NCBI RefSeq assembly: GCF_016808335.1
Contig: NC_053142.1
Coordinates: 3,051,802 to 3,115,801, forward strand
DNA: 64,000 nt
Direction: 5' to 3'
Source of the DNA: Panicum virgatum
Lineage: Eukaryota; Streptophyta; Magnoliopsida; Poales; Poaceae
Part shown: piece after piece, positions 57,935 through 64,000 of the stretch
Numbering within the stretch: position 1 is the first letter of the stretch
Layout: the number at the start of each line of letters is the position of its first letter
Position numbers and translations under genes: made by a program
The notes under the pieces: generated by a model
Databases searched by the model: none
Told to the model about the DNA's origin: nothing
What the model saw: the letters and a program-made list of their open reading frames with translations, nothing else

Positions 57935-59915
57935 CAAAGCAAGTCATATCGCAGGTCAGTCGATCAGTCCAACCAATCGCAGGTTGAAATGCTTCATTTT
58001 TTCACAATATTTTTGCTCACAGGTAGATGCATGTTTACGGGCCTTTTAGTCAATATTTACGCTGTTCCAAAGTGTACTGTTTGTACTCTGAAAATAAATA
58101 TTTTCAGTTACTGTAAAAAAATTAAGCGTACAAAATGGTTCCTTATAAGATGAAAGGGATTAGCATGCTAAAAAGCTGGATAGTAGTACAACCTTGTTCC
58201 ACTGCATCTAAAAGGCGTATCACTGCTTAACTTGAGGGGCTTCTCTCCAAGACCTTGTCTCATCAAGATGTTCTGTAAAAGATCCCTCTATTCATAGTAC
58301 CAACGCTAAAGCCATTTTCGTGTCTTCGGCCCATGCATCAAAAGCCATCCACAGCACTGAATTCAAAAGAGCATGTATGCACGACAATTTAATTAATATG
58401 ATCTGATATTTTGAGTACTTGATGGCCGTGAGAATTGAGTTCTTCACCTACATTTCGATGGGGTTCACAAATTTTGGATGGCATGCAATCTAATTCCGGA
58501 ATATATCAGCACTGCAGCTGTAGTTCCTTGCTCTTTGACATGCCTTATGTTAATTTGTTCATGATTTATATGTGATCTATGATAGAATATGAATGCTATC
58601 ATTTTCTCAAAGAATAATTAATTGAGAAAAGTGTTGTGATACCCTTCCTCAATGTTTTCCTAGTGAATGCAACACATATGAACATTTGGAGAACGGTGTT
58701 TGAATGCTCGGCAGGAATTTTGTAAGAATCCAAAGAGATAAAGGAAATTTTGTCGGAATGTACATGCAAGAAACAGAGGAAATTTTTAGGAATGTCTTTG
58801 CAAGAAGCAGAGGAAATTTTGTGAACATCTCATGTTAAAGTTCCAGTAGTGGCAGTCTACTATGATGCGAGTTTGAATTTTTAGGTTGCTCAACTGATGA
58901 TAATATTTACATCACCTGATGCCCATCTCATCTATTTTCACGCAACGTGAAGTAGAAGAATGTTTGATGCATTTTTTTTATCTACAAGTACTTTGCTTTT
59001 CGTGCAGTCAGTCATGGCTCATGACTAAGCTATGTGCGTAGTGATTCACGAACGGCACGTTATTTCGCTGATGTTTGTTATTTAGATTCCCAAAATAGTG
59101 TATCAGATTTTGCTCGTTACAGACTTGCAATCCATTACCAACTGTGGTAGCTAGATCGGTGTTCAGAGATGTGTGGCAAATTTGCTTGCTATGTTGTGAC
59201 TTGGTAGAAGTTTCAAAACTTATTTGTTACTGATGACCGCGGAATGTTTTCAAATTAAAAGGTAACTGTTTTAAAATATGTGGCACCATGTGTGTTGGTA
59301 CGGAATCTGCTGCTGCATCTGCATGTCCCACTAATCAAATTTATTATTGCTAGGCTGAAACGCTCATGAGAGCAGATTGCCTCGTTATTTGAGCTGGTAC
59401 AGTAATCGTATCGATCGCTATAGTCAGATGAGGTGAAGGAAAGAGCCTAACGAGCTTGTCGCCATCATCCTCTAATTCCTTCCTCTAAAAATAATATTCT
59501 GTCATAATTATGAAAATTCTCTTCTGTATACCACATCTACCGCATCCATTTATAGTTTGTATCTCTACTCTATACCATCTATATCTCTATTCTATACCAA
59601 CTACCGGCCGTGAGACCTACGTGGCAGAATTTCTTTTCTTTTTTAATCGTGCAGCCTCTCTCCCTCCCCATTCTCTCTATCCCGGCCCCGCTCCTTCCGC
59701 TGCATCGCCCCCTTCTCCCCTTCCTGCTCTGCCCCGCCGGCCGAATCCGCACACGGAGGTGGAGGCCTACCTGCGTGCCAGCTTCACCTTTCTCTCCCTC
59801 TCCCCTTCCTGCTCCGAACGGGCATGGGCACGGCGCAACACCGACGGTCTCTTCCCTGCTCGTTGCCGTTGCTTGCCTCCTCCCTCCGGCTCGAGCTCCG
59901 TCCGGCTCGAGCTTC
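57935..59915. other. Intergenic region, no gene recognised
   Basis: Short AT-rich sequence with a minor repeat (AAGAA-CAGAGGAAATTTT near 58,765 and 58,807). A CT-rich, GC-rich stretch from 59,640 to 59,915 has open frames in several phases, but no start, splice or domain evidence. It is cut by the CACTA derivative that follows. Confidence 0.4.
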
Positions 59916-60823
59916 CACTACCTACAGAAAAATTAACCGCGATCTTTAAAAATGACCTCTGAAGCGGGCACAATTTTTAACCGCCTCTGTTAATCCCCAT
60001 AGTTATTCGAGACAGTCATTTTTTATTAACGAGACAGTTATAAAAACCTGCCTATCAAAATTCATTTTTGGAGGCAGGCATTATAAGCGGTCCGCCTCCA
60101 AAAATACCTCCATTTTTGGAGAAGATTATTTATAAGTAACCCGCCTCGGTTAAAAAGGCCAAACCCAAAAAATCCCCAACTCATCCCCATAGATGGCTCC
60201 AAGTATATATAATGCACTTAGGGTTTTCATCCTCACTCATCCCTCTCCTCCCCTCCCTCTCTCTCCCATGGCGCGGCGGCCTTGGGTGGTGGGCGGTGTG
60301 GGCGAGGCCCTACACTGGTCGAGCTCCTCCACCTCACCTCTCCCCTTCACTAGAGAGGGGCCAAGGAGCAGCAAGGGAGGCGCTCGCGCCGCTCATGGAT
60401 GGCCTAGATCCGGCAGTTGCAGGGCCGGATCCAGTGGTTGCGCGCGTCGTGGAGCTCAATGGTGCAGGCTGGGTAGCGCGGAGCTCGACGGCAAGGGGCT
60501 CGGCGGTGCGGGCTCGGTGGCAGCGGGGCTTGGCAGCGCCGGAGCTCGGTGGAGAGGGCTCGGCTGCGGCGGGGCTCGGCGGAGCGGGGCTGGGCGGTGC
60601 GGAGCTGGGTGGCGGGCGTGGCTGCATGCTGCGGCGGGCGAGATCGCATGCGGCGTGCGGCGGCGGTAGCCGGCGCAATGGCGATGAGCTTGGCGGGTCC
60701 AAGATGGGCCCGATGGGCTTTTTCTAAATGTTTTTGATTAACCGAGGCGGGTAGTAGATTTATATAAAAAATTGCAAAAACAGCTTCGTTTTGCCCGCCT
60801 TGGTAAAGATTTCTGTAGTAGTT
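59916..60823. mobile_element. Non-autonomous CACTA derivative (908 bp)
   Basis: The left end is CACTACCTACAGAAAAATTA. The right end on the opposite strand is A-ACTACTACAGAAATC (terminal base altered). The 3-bp target duplication TTC is at 59,913-59,915 and 60,824-60,826. Subterminal AACCGCCTC / AACCGAGGCGG motifs lie at both ends. The interior (60,240-60,700) is GC-rich with glycine/alanine-biased frames. It is the same family as the elements at 18,188-20,312 and 24,930-25,747. Confidence 0.75.
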
Positions 60824-61585
60824 TTCGACGCATATCGCTGCCTAGTCGCCTCGAGCCGCTCCGCCCCACCGTCTCCCTCTCCTCTCTGCATCAACGAGGG
60901 CCTCGAGCTCCGGCAGCCTGCGCCATGGCTGAGCTCGCCCGAACTGGCCGCCATCTCTTCCGCACCTGAGCAGCGGATCGAGCGCGGCAGAGGAGGAGCA
61001 TGGGCCGGCACGGATGCAGGGGACAATGGCTAGAGGCGAGGCTGGACCGGCAAGGCGCATAGCGCTCCTCCTCTATCCCGCTAAGAATAGCGGAGCCGGG
61101 ATAAAATGTTAAAATAACAAACCCTCCCAGAAGCCCGGGGCAACACTCTATCCTCTATATTCGGTACTGGAGGGTCTCCAGTGCGAAACAGAGCATGCGC
61201 TCCAAACTCCCATCGCATGCAGGTCCCATGTGGATCCCGCTACTACCATTTTTTCCATTGTCTATTAAACCTCTATCCAATAAAATATTATGTCTTGGAG
61301 CATGCGAAAAAGCTAAACTACGATATGAATTGAGGTTACTAACTCACAATAGATAAATGGATAAATGGTTTAATCCTCTCACATAGTATAGAATTCTTTT
61401 CTTTTCTTTTCTTGTCATATCAGCAAAATTGCTGATGTATCATAAAATTTAGTGTCATAAAATTTTTCATAAAATCTCTGCACATGACCTGATAATGTAA
61501 ATGGTTTAATAGCCGAATCCTTGTCTCAACTATTCAAGTTGCTTTTGTACCCCACCCACTGTCCTCGCTCCCGCGACAGCTGAGC
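60824..61585. other. Intergenic region, no gene recognised
   Basis: A GC-rich 250-base stretch continues the sequence cut by the CACTA derivative, then AT-rich DNA follows. No domain or repeat end is visible. Confidence 0.35.
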
Positions 61586-63675
61586 GGATTTTTTTTATTT
61601 TTAACTTATTTTTCAATTTTATTTTAAAAATAACCCACCCGGACATATATTTGCAGATCTAACCCTTTTGGTCGCGCCGGTCTGCGTGGCGTGAGAAAAA
61701 CACGCTGTCACGCCACATGCATTGGCGTGACAAGATGTGCCACGTTGGCACGCTTTGGAGCGCTCGGCAGGGGTCTGACAGCTCATATTCCACGTGTCAA
61801 CCTTGTCGCGCCACTCCCACCGGCGTGACAGTACAGCCTTGTCACGCCACCCCCGCTGGCGTGACAAGGTCTGACTTTAGAAAAATCATATTTTTTTTAT
61901 ACGAACTCGGATGAAGATGTTTTTTATACGAAAATTGTAGCTCTCAACGAGATCTACAACTTTATAGTTTTGAAGTTTTTCATTTGAAGTCATTAAGATG
62001 GTTAAATAATTGATTTAAACTTTTGATAGCATATTAAGCACTTTACCTCTATCGGATCATCTCTAACTTGACATGTTTATCATGGTTCTACAAATTAAGT
62101 TTTATATAATGTTTGATATATGAAATAATATGGACTAAATAATAATAGTTCGATAAGAAATACAATGAGAAATCAAACTATATCATCCTTGTGTATGAAA
62201 TATAATGCAACACCCTAGATATTAATTATAGCTATAAGCTAGATCAAGTATTTTTTTGAAAGATTAAGATATTAAAATATGATAACAGCTTGAAAAAGAT
62301 ACAAATGTGTAAGTTTTATACTAGTAATTAAGTGGTTTAGATGAAATGAGTATTTTGTTGTTCTCCATCTTATGGCTTTCTTTTCACTGTATCTCCTTTG
62401 GTCAGCGCAACGCTTATCGCACTGCTTGGTTTGGCTAGCCAAGATCATCGCTCATGGTGCCTCCATGGTCCCACCACTCTAGATATATATTATATTAATA
62501 AGCAAGTGTTATTATAGAAAAAAAAGAGCCACCACGTCCGTCGAGAGGGTCTAGAAATTTATACATTAATCTAAAAAAGAGAAGGATTTACAACATTGGA
62601 TTTTACGAAGAAGTAATGATCTAAACTGACTCAAGAGGCCATATCATATACAATTGAAAAATATCTAATTTCATAATTAAAGAATTAAAAAAATTAGAAT
62701 ATAATTATAGAGTCCATGCCGAATACAAAAAATCGTCAGACTTTCCCACCCAATCAAGACTACGCCTTATTGCACATCTAATGGAGATCAAAACAGGTTG
62801 ATCCTGATAGATGGAAGTAAAATGATGGGGCATGATGATGGGTCAAAACAGCATAATATATGAATGCAAAATAATGACACAATTATTGATTGTTTTATAT
62901 GCTTATTTATGTATGGGCTTCCAACAACGTCAGGGACCGTAAGAAATTCAGCACAATGATAGTAGAGATGTCTCCATATAGGTGGTGGTGGCAAAACGGT
63001 TGTACATATGCACATGTAACTTCGGAGTTGATTTGTACAAAATAGATATAATGTATATTCCGTACTCAATGATGATATAGTTTGATTTCTCATTGTATAT
63101 CTTATCGAACTATTATTATTTACTTCATATTGTTTCATATATCAAATATTATATAGAACTTAATTTGTAGAACCATGATAAACATATCAAGTTAGAGATG
63201 ATCCGATAGAGGTAAAGTGCTTAATATGCTGTCAAAAATTTAAATCAATTATTTAATCATCTTAATGACTTCAAATGAAAAACTTCAAAACTACAAAGTT
63301 GTAGATCTCGTTGAGAGCTACAATTTTTGTATAAAAATCATCTCCAACCGAGTTCATATGAAAAAGATATGATTTTTCTAAAGTCAGACCTTGTCACGCC
63401 AGCGGGGGTGGTGTGACAAGGCTGTACTGTCACGCCGGTGGGAGTGGCGTGACAAGGTTAACACGTGGAATATGAGCTGTCAGACTCCTTCCGAGCACTC
63501 CGAAGCATGCCAACATGGCACATCTTGTCACGCCAATGCATGTTGCGCGACAGCGTGTTTTTGTCACGCCACGCAGACCGGCGCGACCAAAATGGTTAGA
63601 TCTACAAATATATATACGTGTGGGTTATTTTTAAAATAAAATTGAAAAATAGGTTAAAAATAAAAAAAATATTCC
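61586..63675. mobile_element. Long-TIR (MULE-like) element with hairpin-bearing arms, 2.1 kb
   Basis: The target duplication AGCTGAGC stands at 61,578-61,585 and 63,676-63,683 (a ninth base differs, G versus T). The inverted arms are about 600 bp (61,586-62,187 and 63,073-63,675), beginning GGATTTTTTTTATTTTTAAC and its complement partner GGAATATTTTTTTTATTTTT. Each arm carries three short hairpins built on TGTCACGCC / GGCGTGACA. The 885-bp centre is AT-rich and noncoding. Matching cysteine-rich frames in the two arms are a by-product of arm identity. Long arms and an 8-9-bp duplication point to a Mutator-like or hAT-like element. It ends 116 bp before the start codon of the second reductase gene. 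Confidence 0.8.
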
Positions 63676-63791
63676 AGCTGAGCTGACGCGAGCTCCAGAC
63701 TTTCGAGTACTCCAAAGGAATCCAGGACAGTGCGGAAGGTGTCGTCGCTGTGGCCTCGAAGCCTGCACGTCTTTGTCACTGCCGACCAGCC

Positions 63792-64000
63792 ATGGCGTCC
63801 CCCGCGGCGTCCGGCGAGGTTCAGCCCCCCATCCTCCCGGCCCTCCTCCTCTTCCGCCGCCAGCTGGACGCGTCCTTCCGCGCCGCGCTGGGCCGGCGCT
63901 ACCGCCTCCTCGACTTCTTCGCATCGGGCGAGCCCCTCCCGGTTTTCCTCGCCGGCGCCGCGGCCTCGCCGGACCCGCCCCGCGCCGCCGTCGTCGTGGG
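63792..64000 (+). CDS. Second hydroxypyruvate reductase-like gene (5' part only)
   Basis: The frame begins MASPAASGEVQPPILPALLL, continues FRRQLDASFRAALGRRYRLL and FASGEPLPVFLAGAAASPDP, and is cut by the window end. It aligns with the N-terminus of the gene at 56,718 ([33 protein letters not shown]), so it is a same-strand paralogue about 7 kb away. The catalytic half is outside the window. The start is the first ATG in frame with good initial context (CCATGGCG). A transposon end lies 116 bp upstream, so the promoter or 5' UTR probably contains element sequence. Confidence 0.88.
   Translation, partial: MASPAASGEVQPPILPALLLFRRQLDASFRAALGRRYRLLDFFASGEPLPVFLAGAAASPDPPRAAVVV

Noticed and set aside
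61619..61867. Cysteine-rich 82-codon frame also present at 63,391-63,639
   Set aside because: The two frames are the same inverted-repeat arm read from opposite strands; the Cys/Arg pattern is created by the TGTCACGCC hairpins.
1..64000. CRISPR array, bacterial operon, riboswitch or rRNA
   Set aside because: No regularly spaced identical repeats with unique spacers, no Shine-Dalgarno-type gene packing and no rRNA-like sequence; the DNA is plant nuclear.

Overview
This window is nuclear DNA from a grass, most likely a panicoid (the sorghum, maize, Setaria and Panicum side of the family). The reasons are spliced genes with GT-AG introns, strongly GC-rich first exons, and heavy loading with CACTA, Mutator-like, LTR, TRIM, SINE and MITE sequence. 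The genes themselves also fit: a Ghd7-type CCT regulator lies in the same window as arginase and a hydroxypyruvate-reductase cluster. No rRNA, tRNA, CRISPR, organelle or bacterial gene was seen.

Layout. From 1 to 4.7 kb there are GC-rich repeat fragments and a degenerate LTR-type element. From 4.76 to 15.3 kb two decayed genes face each other: a plus-strand plant-mobile-domain/Ulp1 gene and a minus-strand FAR1-type MULE transposase gene. A retroelement-like block (about 11.0-12.6 kb) sits between them and appears to have removed both 3' ends. From 16.2 to 28.6 kb there are repeats, including a dead minus-strand CACTA transposase (18.2-20.3 kb), a short CACTA derivative (24.9-25.7 kb), an unrecognised two-exon minus-strand reading frame (23.3-23.9 kb) and an inverted-repeat element (27.7-28.6 kb). 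From 29,712 to 38,925 lies a 9.2-kb CACTA element with intact ends, a 3-bp target duplication, a multiply broken TNP2 transposase and a second gene ending in a Ulp1 protease domain. From 40.6 to 42.8 kb is a two-exon Ghd7-like flowering regulator. From 43.3 to 52.4 kb there are more repeats: a CACTA-like insert, a MULE-type MITE with a perfect 9-bp target duplication, a structurally complete 609-bp TRIM, a tandem array with a unit of about 150 bp, LTR remnants and a SINE.

From 52.7 to 58 kb is the conventional gene space: arginase (six exons, with a one-base insertion in exon 3) followed 457 bp later by a 330-aa hydroxypyruvate/glyoxylate reductase-like gene. At the right edge a second reductase paralogue begins at 63,792. 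A 2.1-kb element with 600-bp inverted repeats ends 116 bp upstream of its start codon.

The host genes do not form one pathway. Arginase (mitochondrial nitrogen recycling) and the reductases (photorespiratory hydroxypyruvate/glyoxylate reduction) are neighbours by descent. The Ghd7-like gene is a photoperiod regulator that sits among repeats and is flanked on both sides by direct copies of one repeat. The main points to check are the arginase frameshift, the in-frame relic tail beyond the Ghd7-like stop codon, the direct repeats around that gene, the paralogous empty site for the large CACTA element, the complete TRIM, and the hairpin-bearing element at the second reductase promoter. All assignments come from reading the sequence; no alignment or database search was run.
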